DNA of 45,147 nucleotides from UBA724 sp964229545 (lineage in GTDB: Bacteria; Bacteroidota; Bacteroidia; Flavobacteriales; Flavobacteriaceae). Below, in pieces: positions 8,482-16,934 of this stretch. A program made the translations under genes and the position numbers. The stretch is from positions 1-45,147 of the forward strand of contig CAXRDP010000019.1 of NCBI GenBank assembly GCA_964229545.1, in the 5' to 3' direction. The notes beneath the pieces were generated by a model. That model was not told where the DNA came from. It saw only the letters and a program-made list of their open reading frames with translations, and ran no database searches. Numbering within the stretch: the first letter of the stretch is position 1; each line of letters starts with the position of its first letter.

Positions 8482-9165
8482 ATGATAGAAAACAACGGAA
8501 AAGGTTTAAACGAGCTTAAAACCAAAAATTCTTGGATGCTATTCAAAATCATGGGCGAATTTGTCAATGGTTTTGAACAGATGGGTTTGCTCAACCCTTG
8601 TGTGTCTATTTTTGGATCTGCGCGCACCAAGCCTGAAGAACCTGATTACCAACTGACCACAGAGATAGCCGCTCGCGTAGTGAAGTTGGGGTTTGGTGTA
8701 ATTACTGGAGGAGGTCCCGGAATCATGGAAGCCGCCAACAAAGGAGCGCAAGAGGCAGGAGGGGTTTCTGTCGGACTCAATATTGAATTGCCTTTCGAAC
8801 AAAACAACAACCCTTACATAGACCATGACAAAGTGCTCAATTTTGACTATTTTTTTGTCCGTAAGGTTATGTTTGTCAAATACTCACAGGCATTTATTGT
8901 GATGCCCGGAGGTTTTGGTACCCTCGATGAGCTGTTTGAAGCTTTGACTCTCATACAAACCCTCAAAATCAAAAAATTTCCCATCATCATGGTGGGCACT
9001 TCTTTTTGGTCAGGAATGATGGACTGGATCAAAATGACCCTACTTGAAAACAAAAAAATAAGCAAAGAAGACCTTTCACTGTTTTCGTGTGTAGACACTG
9101 CCGATGAGGTCATAGCCGTTTTAGAGAAATTCTATGCCAGCGAAGAGACTGGCCCCAACTTTTAA
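8482..9165 (+). CDS. LOG family (TIGR00730) nucleoside 5'-monophosphate phosphoribohydrolase
   Basis: LOG-family proteins are cytoplasmic Rossmann-fold enzymes that split nucleoside 5'-monophosphates, such as cytokinin ribotides or AMP/pyrimidine nucleotides, into base and ribose-5-phosphate. The 227-residue product has GGGPGIMEAAN at 76-86 and the signature PGGFGTLDE at 142-150, both typical. There is no lysine-decarboxylase function despite that historical annotation. It follows uvrA by 12 bases, and its stop shares a base with the next start (TAATG at 9163-9167), suggesting translational coupling to the large envelope protein. The physiological substrate cannot be deduced here. Confidence 0.93.
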   Translation: MIENNGKGLNELKTKNSWMLFKIMGEFVNGFEQMGLLNPCVSIFGSARTKPEEPDYQLTTEIAARVVKLGFGVITGGGPGIMEAANKGAQEAGGVSVGLNIELPFEQNNNPYIDHDKVLNFDYFFVRKVMFVKYSQAFIVMPGGFGTLDELFEALTLIQTLKIKKFPIIMVGTSFWSGMMDWIKMTLLENKKISKEDLSLFSCVDTADEVIAVLEKFYASEETGPNF

Positions 9166-11954
9166 TGAAATTTCACTTTTTTCTAGTTGGGTTTCTTTTG
9201 ACATCCATACAGCTGATGGGGCAACATGTCTATGAGACTAAAGCCGTCTTTAATCCATTGCAAAAACAGATTGAGGTGCGCCAAAACATGGTTTTTTATA
9301 ACCATAGCTCTACTACACTTTATAGGATTTTTATTAACGATTGGAACAATGCTTATGCCGGGTCAGGTTCCCCACTTTCAAAAAAACTCTCTGATGATTA
9401 CAACTTTCGTTTCGAAAAATCATCAGCGTCCGACAAAGGAAAAACAAATATTCTAAATTTTTCTGCAGGAGGTCGCTCTCTTAAATGGAAACGTGTGGAG
9501 AAACAGCCCGATATTATTGAGTTGGCAATTCCAGAAGGGATACCTTCTGGCTCAAACTTCTCAATCCTTACAGACTACAACCTAAAACTTCCTAGTGATC
9601 GTTTTACAGGCTATGGTATTTCAAGTAAAAACGAACTAGAACTCAATAATTGGCAACTCCATTTTGCATTTTTATCCAATGATGGTACTTGGGCACTCGA
9701 TTCAAACCTCGGATTCGATGACATAAGCCTTCAACCAGCGACACATCAATTGTCATTTAGCTATCCAAAAGAAATGCATCTGGCCATTTCAGTTTCAGGA
9801 TCAAATTCGGTTGATGGCAATCACGTAAATTGGACTGGCAAGAGAGAAAACATAAAAAAAATTGATCTTGAGCTAAACCACCATTCTGACTTTGATACGC
9901 TCCGTGTTGGAAAAAATGAATTTGTGACAAACTTGGCGGAAAAATCAATTCACCTAAAAGAAGCAGAGGGGCGCTTACATCAATTGATGGAATTTGTAAC
10001 TTCTTATTTTCCAATTGGAAATACGCAAACTTTGTTCTTGCAATCTACACGCTACAACCGTCATCCCATAGTAGGACTGGAATTACTTTATGATACGCTG
10101 AAACCTCTGCCGAAAGATCAAATTCTGTCTCTTAAGATAGCCAAAACGTTGATTTATAATTTGGTCTATGAAAACACACTTACCACGTATAGAAACCAGC
10201 CCTGGATAGTGGATGGTTTGGCTCAATATCTTTTTATGAAATATGTGGATACCCATCAATCAGAACTGAAATTGTTGGGAAATTTGGATAATATTCCGGG
10301 GTTTAAAAATTATGAGTTTTCAAAAGCGTTTTTTAATGACAGATATGCGTTGTTGGCAGGTTTTGCAACTCGTCAAAACGTCGCTCAGCCTCTAAACACT
10401 ACCAATGATCAATTGTCTAAATACAATCGAAAAATCGCCAATCCTGCCAGAATCGGTCTCGGATTAAGACTTTTGGAAAAATCTGAAGGAGAGGGTTTGG
10501 TTGACCGTTGTTTAAAGGCTTATTTCCTTCAGAATTTTGATAAAAATCAAAAATTATGTTTTAAAGACATTGTCTTAGAAGAAACCGATGGTGGCGCTAG
10601 ATGGTTTTTTAATGAATTTCTTTCTGAAGAGGATCCGGCAGATTATGCAATAAAGAAAGACACACAAAACGACAATGTAACTATATATGAACTGATCAAC
10701 AAGTCCAAATCAAAAGCCCCAATTCCATTGGCGCTTTACAAAGGAGATTCTTTGGTGCATTCTACATGGATGTCAGGGGGGCTTCACAAGCAAAACCTAA
10801 GGTTAAACAACGATTTTGCGGATGTAGTGGTAATCAACCCAGATCAAGACGTTGTGGAAATTAATCTAAATAACAACAATGCTGCTGCTGGAGCTAAAAA
10901 ATTTAAAGTTAGTTTGTTTGAAGATATCCCATCGAGTCATTCAAAACAATGGTTCGTAGTGCCCGATCTAAGCTTTAACGCCTATGATGGTTTGATGACA
11001 GGCTTGATGCTTAACAATGGCCTGGTTTTAAAACATCCCTTCTTTTTTAGCATTTTGCCCCAATACTCAATTAAGACAAATAAACTTAATGGAGAAGCTA
11101 ATTTTTTATTTAGAAAATACTTTCAAAGTCAGTCACTGAGTCAAATCCAATTTGGAGCTTCATTTTTAAGCCAGCATTATGCGCCCAATCTCAGATATTA
11201 CAGGTTTTCACCTTCTTTAAACCTATTTTTTAGACCCTACGGGATCAATGACAATCGCAGGTCTGCGTTGGGCTTTAGATATATTTCCTTGTATAGAGAA
11301 AATGACCTTATACAATCTCGTTTGCCGGGATATAATTTGGGAATGATTACTTATGTAAAATCAAATTACAGCAGCGCCGAAACCCGAGCTTTGTTTTCGG
11401 AAATTCAAATTGGAAATTCATTTTCAAAACTTAGTGCTTCTTACACCCATAGAAAATTTTATAGAGAAGCAAAGCAGTTTTATTTCCGTGTATTTGGCGG
11501 TACTTTTTTGTATAATAACGATGGTGCTTTTTACAATTTTGGCGTATCAAGAGTAAATGATTATGCTTTTAACTACAATCTTTTTGGAAGGTCAGAAGAT
11601 AGTGGATTTTATAGCCAACAATTTGTCATGGCTGAAGGTGGGTTCAAATCGTTCGTTGACATTCCCCAAGCCAACAAATGGATGTTAGCCACCAACCTCT
11701 CTACTACCATTTGGCGGGCTTTGGAGGTGTATGCAGACCTAGGCATTGTAAAAAACAAAAACATGCCTGCTGCTTTCATCTATGATGCAGGTTTGGGAAT
11801 CAACATCATTCAAAACTACTTTCAACTCTATTTCCCTGTTTATTCAAATCTAGGTTGGGAAGTAGATGACCGTCAATACGCATCTAAAATTCGGTTTACT
11901 TTGGCCGCCGATCCTGAAGAATTGTTTGGCTTGTTTACACGTTCTTGGTTTTAA
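9165..11954 (+). CDS. Exported M1-peptidase-like pseudoenzyme with C-terminal beta-barrel-like region
   Basis: This is a 929-residue exported protein. The signal peptide is about 1-19 (MKFHFFLVGFLLTSIQLMGQ). Residues 20-200 resemble the N-terminal beta domain of M1 aminopeptidases. At the place expected for HEXXH-x18-E I read KTLIY (327-331), 18 residues and Asp350 in the context WIVDGLAQYL, so the zinc ligands are lost while the surrounding scaffold WxxxGxAxY persists. From about 600 onward the sequence alternates aromatic and polar residues in strand-like blocks and ends in SWF, as in outer-membrane barrels. A role as a catalytically dead, outer-membrane-anchored binding or assembly protein is inferred. 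It is coupled to the LOG-family gene by TAATG. Exact function unknown. Confidence 0.7.
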   Translation: MKFHFFLVGFLLTSIQLMGQHVYETKAVFNPLQKQIEVRQNMVFYNHSSTTLYRIFINDWNNAYAGSGSPLSKKLSDDYNFRFEKSSASDKGKTNILNFSAGGRSLKWKRVEKQPDIIELAIPEGIPSGSNFSILTDYNLKLPSDRFTGYGISSKNELELNNWQLHFAFLSNDGTWALDSNLGFDDISLQPATHQLSFSYPKEMHLAISVSGSNSVDGNHVNWTGKRENIKKIDLELNHHSDFDTLRVGKNEFVTNLAEKSIHLKEAEGRLHQLMEFVTSYFPIGNTQTLFLQSTRYNRHPIVGLELLYDTLKPLPKDQILSLKIAKTLIYNLVYENTLTTYRNQPWIVDGLAQYLFMKYVDTHQSELKLLGNLDNIPGFKNYEFSKAFFNDRYALLAGFATRQNVAQPLNTTNDQLSKYNRKIANPARIGLGLRLLEKSEGEGLVDRCLKAYFLQNFDKNQKLCFKDIVLEETDGGARWFFNEFLSEEDPADYAIKKDTQNDNVTIYELINKSKSKAPIPLALYKGDSLVHSTWMSGGLHKQNLRLNNDFADVVVINPDQDVVEINLNNNNAAAGAKKFKVSLFEDIPSSHSKQWFVVPDLSFNAYDGLMTGLMLNNGLVLKHPFFFSILPQYSIKTNKLNGEANFLFRKYFQSQSLSQIQFGASFLSQHYAPNLRYYRFSPSLNLFFRPYGINDNRRSALGFRYISLYRENDLIQSRLPGYNLGMITYVKSNYSSAETRALFSEIQIGNSFSKLSASYTHRKFYREAKQFYFRVFGGTFLYNNDGAFYNFGVSRVNDYAFNYNLFGRSEDSGFYSQQFVMAEGGFKSFVDIPQANKWMLATNLSTTIWRALEVYADLGIVKNKNMPAAFIYDAGLGINIIQNYFQLYFPVYSNLGWEVDDRQYASKIRFTLAADPEELFGLFTRSWF

Positions 11955-11969
11955 ACTGAAGAACCTTCC

Positions 11970-12001
11970 TTGGTGATTGCGGTCTAAATTTTGTAAATTT
12001 G
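11970..12001 (+). promoter_or_regulatory. Promoter for the E1 dehydrogenase gene (TTG-N21-TAAATTTG)
   Basis: TTG at 11970-11972 and TAAATTTG at 11994-12001 with a 21-base spacer fit the Bacteroidota pattern. The box ends 17 bases before the ATG at 12019. No hairpin terminator for the upstream gene is evident between 11955 and 11969. Confidence 0.55.
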
Positions 12002-12018
12002 CAATCCTTTAGGATCCT

Positions 12019-14409
12019 ATGATTAAAGAGCTTACTTCTAAAATTTCTTTTGAATCTTTTAAGAAAGAAGTGCTTGACGATTACAGAATCGCTAGCACAA
12101 GCCGAGCTGTAAGTTTATTAGGACGTAAAGAAGTGCTGACCGGTAAGGCAAAGTTTGGGATTTTTGGAGACGGAAAAGAGTTGCCCCAACTCGCTATGGC
12201 CAAAGCCTTTGAAAAAGGGGATCACCGATCTGGATATTATCGTGACCAAACATTTATGATGGCACTTGGTGCGCTGACTCCCCAACAGTTATTTGCGGGT
12301 CTTTATGCCCATACAGACCCTGAAGCAGAACCTATGTCAGCGGGTCGACAAATGGGTGGACATTTTAACACTGATTTTTTAGATATTAACGGAAATTGGC
12401 TTCCTCAAACTGACCGTTACAATTCCAGTTCAGACGTTTCTTGTACAGCCGCTCAGATGCCGAGGCTTGTGGGTTTGGCCATGGCTTCCAAGTTGTATAG
12501 AGAGGAGTCAGCATTTAAGGATGAAAAATTCTCTGATAACGGAAAAGAGGTGGCATGGGGCACCATTGGAAATGCCAGTACTAGTGAAGGCTTGTTTTTT
12601 GAATCTATTAATGCCGCAGGGGTACACCAAATCCCTATGGTGATAAGCGTTTGGGATGACGGATATGGTATTTCTGTCGATAATAGCTATCAAACAACCA
12701 AAGAGAGTATTTCCGAGGCTTTGAGCGGGTTTAAACGCACTGGGGAAAAGAAGGGTTTTGAAATTTTTGAAGTCAAAGGGTGGGACTATGCTGCGCTTAT
12801 CGACACCTACCAAAAAGCATCTCAGTTGGCGCGCAACCATCACATTCCTGTTTTGGTTCATGTGACCGAACTCACACAGCCTTTGGGACACTCCACATCG
12901 GGTTCCCACGAACGTTATAAATCCAAAGAGCGCTTGGAATGGGAGCAAAAGCACGATTGTAACTTACAATTCAAACAATGGATTGTGCGTTCCAACTTGG
13001 CCACAGCAGAAGAACTTGACGTTATAGATCAACAGGCTGAACAAACGGCTAGAGAAGCTAAAAACTCAGCATGGTCGGCAAGTTTGTCACCCATTCATCA
13101 AGAAGTCAAAGCGCTTGTTCATATCCTTCAGTCTTTTGATGACTCCACAATTGGAAAACTCGCGCTTCAATTGCAAAAAGACAAAGCCCCCAGTCGAAAA
13201 AAAGTCGCAAATACTGCTCGAAAAGCTTTGCGAATATCCGTTCATGCGCAAAATAACCACCACAAAAAACTCACCGATTGGATTGAGCAATACACAGATA
13301 AAATACAACCCAAATTTAGCGCCAAACTATACAACGAATTTTCCACTTCTTCTTTAAATGTCGCCCATGTACCCCCAGTATATAGTGACAGTCCTAGAAA
13401 AGTTGACGGAAGAATTGTGTTGCGTGACAATTTCGAAGCTTTACTCAATAAGCATAACAATTTATTGATATTTGGTGAAGACTCGGGCAAGATTGGAGAT
13501 GTCAATCAAGGATTAGAAGGTTTACAAGATAAATTTGGCGTACATCGCGTGGCAGATCGTGGGATTCGTGAAGCCACTATTATTGGTGAAGGTATTGGGA
13601 TGGCCTTGCGTGGTCTTCGTCCGATAGCAGAAATTCAATATTTAGATTATGTATTGTATGCCTTACAAATCATGAGCGATGATTTGGCCAGCCTGCACTA
13701 TCGTACCCACGGCAAACAAATTGCGCCGCTGATCATTCGTACGCGTGGCCATAGACTTGAAGGTATTTGGCATTCTGGCTCCCCTATGGGTGGTCTCATT
13801 CACTTGTTACGAGGGATGTATGTGCTCGTTCCTAGAGATATGACCCAAGCTGCTGGTATGTATAACACCCTCCTTCAAGGACAAGATCCTGCTTTGGTTA
13901 TAGAATCATTAAATGGCTACAGGCTTAAAGAATCTATGCCTGAAAATTTGGGATCATTTACAGTGTCTTTGGGTGTGGTTGAGACCCTGCGTCAAGGCAA
14001 AGATCTTACCATAGTGTCTTACGGCTCTACCCTCCGTCTTGTCATGGAGGCTTCAGAGGAATTAAAACATATGGGGGTTGATGTAGAGGTAATAGACATA
14101 CAAAGCCTACTTCCATTTGACCGCAAGGAGGACATAAAGAAAAGCATCTCCAAAACCAACCGCCTTATGATAGTCGATGAAGATGTACCCGGGGGTGGAA
14201 CCGCTTTTATCTTAAGTCAATTGTTAGAAAATCAGCAAGTGTTCCAACTGCTAGACAGCCCACCCAAATTGTTAAGCGCCAAAGCGCATAGACCTGCCTA
14301 TGGATCTGATGGAGATTATTTTTCTAAGCCTTCGACAGATGACATCATAGAAGCCGCCTTTGCCATACTTCACGAAGCAGACCCAAAAAACTACCCAGAG
14401 CTTCGTTAG
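12019..14409 (+). CDS. 2-oxoacid dehydrogenase E1 component, fused alpha and beta subunits
   Basis: This is a thiamine diphosphate-dependent E1 of a branched-chain or related 2-oxoacid dehydrogenase complex, decarboxylating the oxoacid and passing the acyl group to E2 lipoate. The 796 residues contain an alpha-like half (about 1-380) and a beta-like half (about 470-790) in one chain. The alpha half has MSAGRQMGGHF near 107 and a cofactor region WGTIGNAS at 180-187 followed by WDDGYGIS, replacing the usual GDG...NN/NNGYAIS residues. The beta half shows FGEDSGKIGDVNQG, RGIREATIIGEGIGMALRG and DEDVPGGG. No E2 or E3 gene is adjacent. The substrate is undetermined; homologues in this phylum have sometimes been misnamed as a formylmethanofuran dehydrogenase. 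It overlaps holA by four bases, tail to tail. Confidence 0.88.
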   Translation: MIKELTSKISFESFKKEVLDDYRIASTSRAVSLLGRKEVLTGKAKFGIFGDGKELPQLAMAKAFEKGDHRSGYYRDQTFMMALGALTPQQLFAGLYAHTDPEAEPMSAGRQMGGHFNTDFLDINGNWLPQTDRYNSSSDVSCTAAQMPRLVGLAMASKLYREESAFKDEKFSDNGKEVAWGTIGNASTSEGLFFESINAAGVHQIPMVISVWDDGYGISVDNSYQTTKESISEALSGFKRTGEKKGFEIFEVKGWDYAALIDTYQKASQLARNHHIPVLVHVTELTQPLGHSTSGSHERYKSKERLEWEQKHDCNLQFKQWIVRSNLATAEELDVIDQQAEQTAREAKNSAWSASLSPIHQEVKALVHILQSFDDSTIGKLALQLQKDKAPSRKKVANTARKALRISVHAQNNHHKKLTDWIEQYTDKIQPKFSAKLYNEFSTSSLNVAHVPPVYSDSPRKVDGRIVLRDNFEALLNKHNNLLIFGEDSGKIGDVNQGLEGLQDKFGVHRVADRGIREATIIGEGIGMALRGLRPIAEIQYLDYVLYALQIMSDDLASLHYRTHGKQIAPLIIRTRGHRLEGIWHSGSPMGGLIHLLRGMYVLVPRDMTQAAGMYNTLLQGQDPALVIESLNGYRLKESMPENLGSFTVSLGVVETLRQGKDLTIVSYGSTLRLVMEASEELKHMGVDVEVIDIQSLLPFDRKEDIKKSISKTNRLMIVDEDVPGGGTAFILSQLLENQQVFQLLDSPPKLLSAKAHRPAYGSDGDYFSKPSTDDIIEAAFAILHEADPKNYPELR

Positions 14410-15410
14410 CCTCCTATCTCGTTGATAAGTTGCTTGAGTAAATCACCATGGCTCACAGCACCTATCCCAACCCCTTTGGCTTGCATGTCTGTCTCTCTGA
14501 TTTTTCCCAGTATAAATGCCAATGATTTCATAGGGTATCTACGGGCAGCCTGTTGGTATTCAGAAACGAAAAACGGACGTATGCCCAATACGCGAGACAC
14601 ATGGTTGGGGTTGTGATCCTCTAATGCGTGGTACTGTAAAAGTTGCATAAAAAAGCTGTGAAGTGTAGATAGAGTAACAACGATTGGGTGCTGACGCGGG
14701 TGTTGTGAAAAATAATTACAGATACGTTGCGCATGAGCCACATTTCCTGAACCCAATGCTTTGCGAAGCTCAAAATTGTTGTAATCTTTACTAAAGCCTA
14801 TGTGTTTTTCAATGTGATTTTCAGTAATTTCTTCTCCTGAAGCAACCAACAACATCAATTTGTCAAGTGCCCGTTCTATGGCACTTAATTCCGTGCCCAA
14901 ACACTCCACCAACAGATGCGATGCTTTAATGTTAATGGATCTTTTTTGATTATTGACCCAACGTTGAATCCAATCGGGGACTTGATTTTCGTAAAGCTTT
15001 TTGCTTTCAAAAATCACACTGCTTTCCTGTAGGGTTTTGTACAGCTTTTTACGCTTGTCTAAAGATTTGTATTTGTAACACACCACCAACACGGTAGAAG
15101 GTTGGGGTTGTGACACATAGTCTGCCAACGCATCGATGGTTCTTGACAATTCTTGTGCCTCACGAACAACGATCAATTGGTGTTCAGCCATCATTGGATA
15201 GCGTTTACATGCATCCATAATGTCAGCAATGTTCGAGTCTTTTCCGTAAAACAAAGTTTGATTAAAAGCTTTTTCCTCTTCGGTAAGTACGTTTTCAGTC
15301 AATGCTTTTTCAATGATATCAATAAAATAAGGCTCATCTCCCATTAAGAAATAGACGGGAGAAAACTTTTTATTCTTAACATCAGTTAAAATACTTTGGA
15401 GGGAATTCAA
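14406..15410 (-). CDS. holA: DNA polymerase III delta subunit
   Basis: Delta opens the sliding clamp as part of the clamp loader. The 334-residue protein begins with NSLQSILTDVKNKKFSPVYFLMGDEPYFID, the typical AAA+-like N-terminus in which the P-loop is not a true Walker A. It continues with the conserved RYPMMAEHQLIVVREAQ and KLYENQVPDWIQRWV blocks and a helical C-terminal collar domain. The start is TTG at 15410-15408: an in-frame TAA lies at 15419-15417 and the next in-frame ATG is too far inside. It converges on the E1 gene (shared TTAG) and diverges from the HsdR-N-like gene by only 22 bases, so its promoter must overlap that gene. Identification is good; start codon is inferred. Confidence 0.92.
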   Translation of the reverse strand: MNSLQSILTDVKNKKFSPVYFLMGDEPYFIDIIEKALTENVLTEEEKAFNQTLFYGKDSNIADIMDACKRYPMMAEHQLIVVREAQELSRTIDALADYVSQPQPSTVLVVCYKYKSLDKRKKLYKTLQESSVIFESKKLYENQVPDWIQRWVNNQKRSINIKASHLLVECLGTELSAIERALDKLMLLVASGEEITENHIEKHIGFSKDYNNFELRKALGSGNVAHAQRICNYFSQHPRQHPIVVTLSTLHSFFMQLLQYHALEDHNPNHVSRVLGIRPFFVSEYQQAARRYPMKSLAFILGKIRETDMQAKGVGIGAVSHGDLLKQLINEIGG

Positions 15411-15432
15411 AGCTTTTTATCAATTTTGCAAT

Positions 15433-15885
15433 ATGCTCAAACTCGCATTTGACACATATCAGTTTCAAATCAAAAATAGTGAAAAGGGACGGCAAATTTT
15501 TGATGTCATTCGTAAAAAATTTGTATGCCTTACCCCCGAAGAATGGGTGCGTCAACATGTGATACACTTTCTAATCAACGAAAAGAAAGCCCCAAAATCT
15601 TGGCTTAATGCCGAAAAACAATTCTCTTTAGCAGGATTGTCCAAACGTTTTGACGTGATTTTGTTTCAATCAGACGGAAGTGCACAACTGATAGTCGAAT
15701 GCAAAGCACCCAATGTTACTATAGACCAAAAGGTTTTTGATCAAATAGCAAGGTATAATCAAAAGTTTCAAGCCACCTATATGATGGTCACCAACGGTTT
15801 TGAGCATTATTTCTGTACCTTCGACCACGACAATAAAAAATATATTTTTTTACCCGAGTTACCAGATTTAAGCATTAGGGATTGA
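15433..15885 (+). CDS. Orphan HsdR N-terminal-like (HSDR_N) PD-(D/E)XK nuclease domain protein
   Basis: The 150-residue product is a single-domain relative of the nuclease domain at the N-terminus of type I restriction subunit R. The catalytic pattern is visible as RFDVILF (Asp near 75) followed by LIVECKAP (Glu and Lys near 97-99), the PD-(D/E)XK arrangement. There is no helicase domain and no HsdM or HsdS gene nearby, so this is not a restriction system. It sits head to head with holA and is overlapped by the GT2 gene (TTGA), hinting at co-transcription. A housekeeping role in DNA metabolism is possible but only inferred. A near-match -7 box CAATTTTG (15421-15428) ends four bases before the ATG. 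Confidence 0.82.
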   Translation: MLKLAFDTYQFQIKNSEKGRQIFDVIRKKFVCLTPEEWVRQHVIHFLINEKKAPKSWLNAEKQFSLAGLSKRFDVILFQSDGSAQLIVECKAPNVTIDQKVFDQIARYNQKFQATYMMVTNGFEHYFCTFDHDNKKYIFLPELPDLSIRD

Positions 15886-16868
15886 AAACTGCAATTGTCA
15901 TACTGAATTATAATGGAAAGGATTTATTAGCCAAATACCTCCCGGGCGTGGTTCAATTTAGTTCAGAAGCCGATGTATGGGTCGTAGACAACGCTTCTAC
16001 GGATAATTCCTTAGAGTTTACTCAAAACAATTTTCCCACTGTTCACATCATTCAACACAAAGAAAACCTTGGGTATAGTGGTGGGTACAATGCATCGATT
16101 GAGAAAATTGAGGCAGACATATTGTGTTTTGTTAATAATGACGTTTGCATCGATACAGTTTGGATACCACAAATTGAGAGTCACTTCCAAAAACACGCTG
16201 AAGTTGCAATCATACAACCTAAAATCCTTTCAGAAATTCAACAAGGACATTTTGATTATGCCGGTGCTGCTGGTGGTAGGATCGATTTTATGGGTCTGCC
16301 CTATTGTCGAGGACGTGTGCTTCAACACTGTACAAAAGACAATGGCCAATACAACGATTTCGCTTCAATCGAATGGGCTGGTGGTGCCGCGTTTTGCATA
16401 CGAAAAGAAGTTTTTACTAGTCTAAGTGGATTTGATGAAGGTTTTTTTATGCATTTTGAAGAGATTGATCTTTCCATACGAGTCTTGGCAGAGGGATGGA
16501 AAATTCACTATGTTGGCAGCGCTGAAGTCAAACATTTAGGAGCTGCTAGTCTTACTGTTAACAACCCAAAAAAAATGTTTTATAACATTAGAAATTCAAT
16601 GCTTACCTACACAAAATCCCTCCCTTTGTTTGTGTACCTATTTTGGTTGGCAATGCGTTTGGTCTTTGACTTTATTTTAGGAATCTATTTTTTGCTCACG
16701 GGTCGCAGGAGACATATGATAGCAATTGTTCGTGGCCACCACAGTTTTTTCTATCACTTTCCTAGCTATTGGAAAAAAAGAAAAAAAACTTTTATACCCT
16801 TTCAAAAGACTTCAGTTTTTTTTGAATATCTTAAAATGAAAATTAACCCCAAATACGATATTCGTTAA
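15882..16868 (+). CDS. Glycosyltransferase family 2
   Basis: This is a GT-A fold glycosyltransferase, probably building a surface polysaccharide or glycolipid at the inner membrane. The N-terminus KTAIVILNYNGKDLL and the metal/nucleotide-sugar motifs VVDNASTDNS (near 36) and FVNNDV (near 83, DXD-like) are diagnostic; EWAGGAAFCIRKEVF and HFEEIDLSIR (near 190-196, the ED(D) motif) follow. One or two hydrophobic segments lie near 240-270 and the tail is basic. At 328 residues it is typical of the rhamnosyltransferase-like GT2 group. The start is TTG at 15882, overlapping the previous stop (TTGA); an in-frame TAG at 15876-15878 leaves no other choice. Its acceptor is unknown. Confidence 0.9.
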   Translation: MKTAIVILNYNGKDLLAKYLPGVVQFSSEADVWVVDNASTDNSLEFTQNNFPTVHIIQHKENLGYSGGYNASIEKIEADILCFVNNDVCIDTVWIPQIESHFQKHAEVAIIQPKILSEIQQGHFDYAGAAGGRIDFMGLPYCRGRVLQHCTKDNGQYNDFASIEWAGGAAFCIRKEVFTSLSGFDEGFFMHFEEIDLSIRVLAEGWKIHYVGSAEVKHLGAASLTVNNPKKMFYNIRNSMLTYTKSLPLFVYLFWLAMRLVFDFILGIYFLLTGRRRHMIAIVRGHHSFFYHFPSYWKKRKKTFIPFQKTSVFFEYLKMKINPKYDIR

Positions 16869-16876
16869 AATATCGT
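16855..16876. repeat. Inverted repeat ACGATATT-N6-AATATCGT over the GT2 stop codon
   Basis: A perfect 8-base inverted repeat with a 6-base loop spans the end of the glycosyltransferase gene. No T-run follows, so it is a poor intrinsic terminator. It could be an operator for the downstream OmpA gene or an mRNA 3'-end stabilising hairpin. Confidence 0.35.
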
Positions 16877-16905
16877 TAAGGTATAAGAATAGACGTTTAA
16901 TTTTT

Positions 16906-16913
16906 TAATTTTG
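16906..16913 (+). promoter_or_regulatory. -7 box TAATTTTG for the OmpA-type lipoprotein gene
   Basis: This full TAnnTTTG match lies 21 bases before the ATG at 16935. It helps reject a possible TTG start at 16911, which would lie inside the promoter. No clear -33 TTG is visible. Confidence 0.55.
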
Positions 16914-16934
16914 TCGAAACTTAATTCCTTTTCA

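Noticed and set aside
14410..14640. Plus-strand frame inside holA and similar long antisense frames elsewhere (for example within clpB and uvrA)
   Set aside because: These are shadow frames: no recognisable domains, and the opposite strand encodes clear conserved proteins.
15433..15885. Remnant of a type I restriction-modification system
   Set aside because: The nuclease domain is complete at 150 residues, its frame is intact, and no other restriction genes or mobile-element traces surround it.
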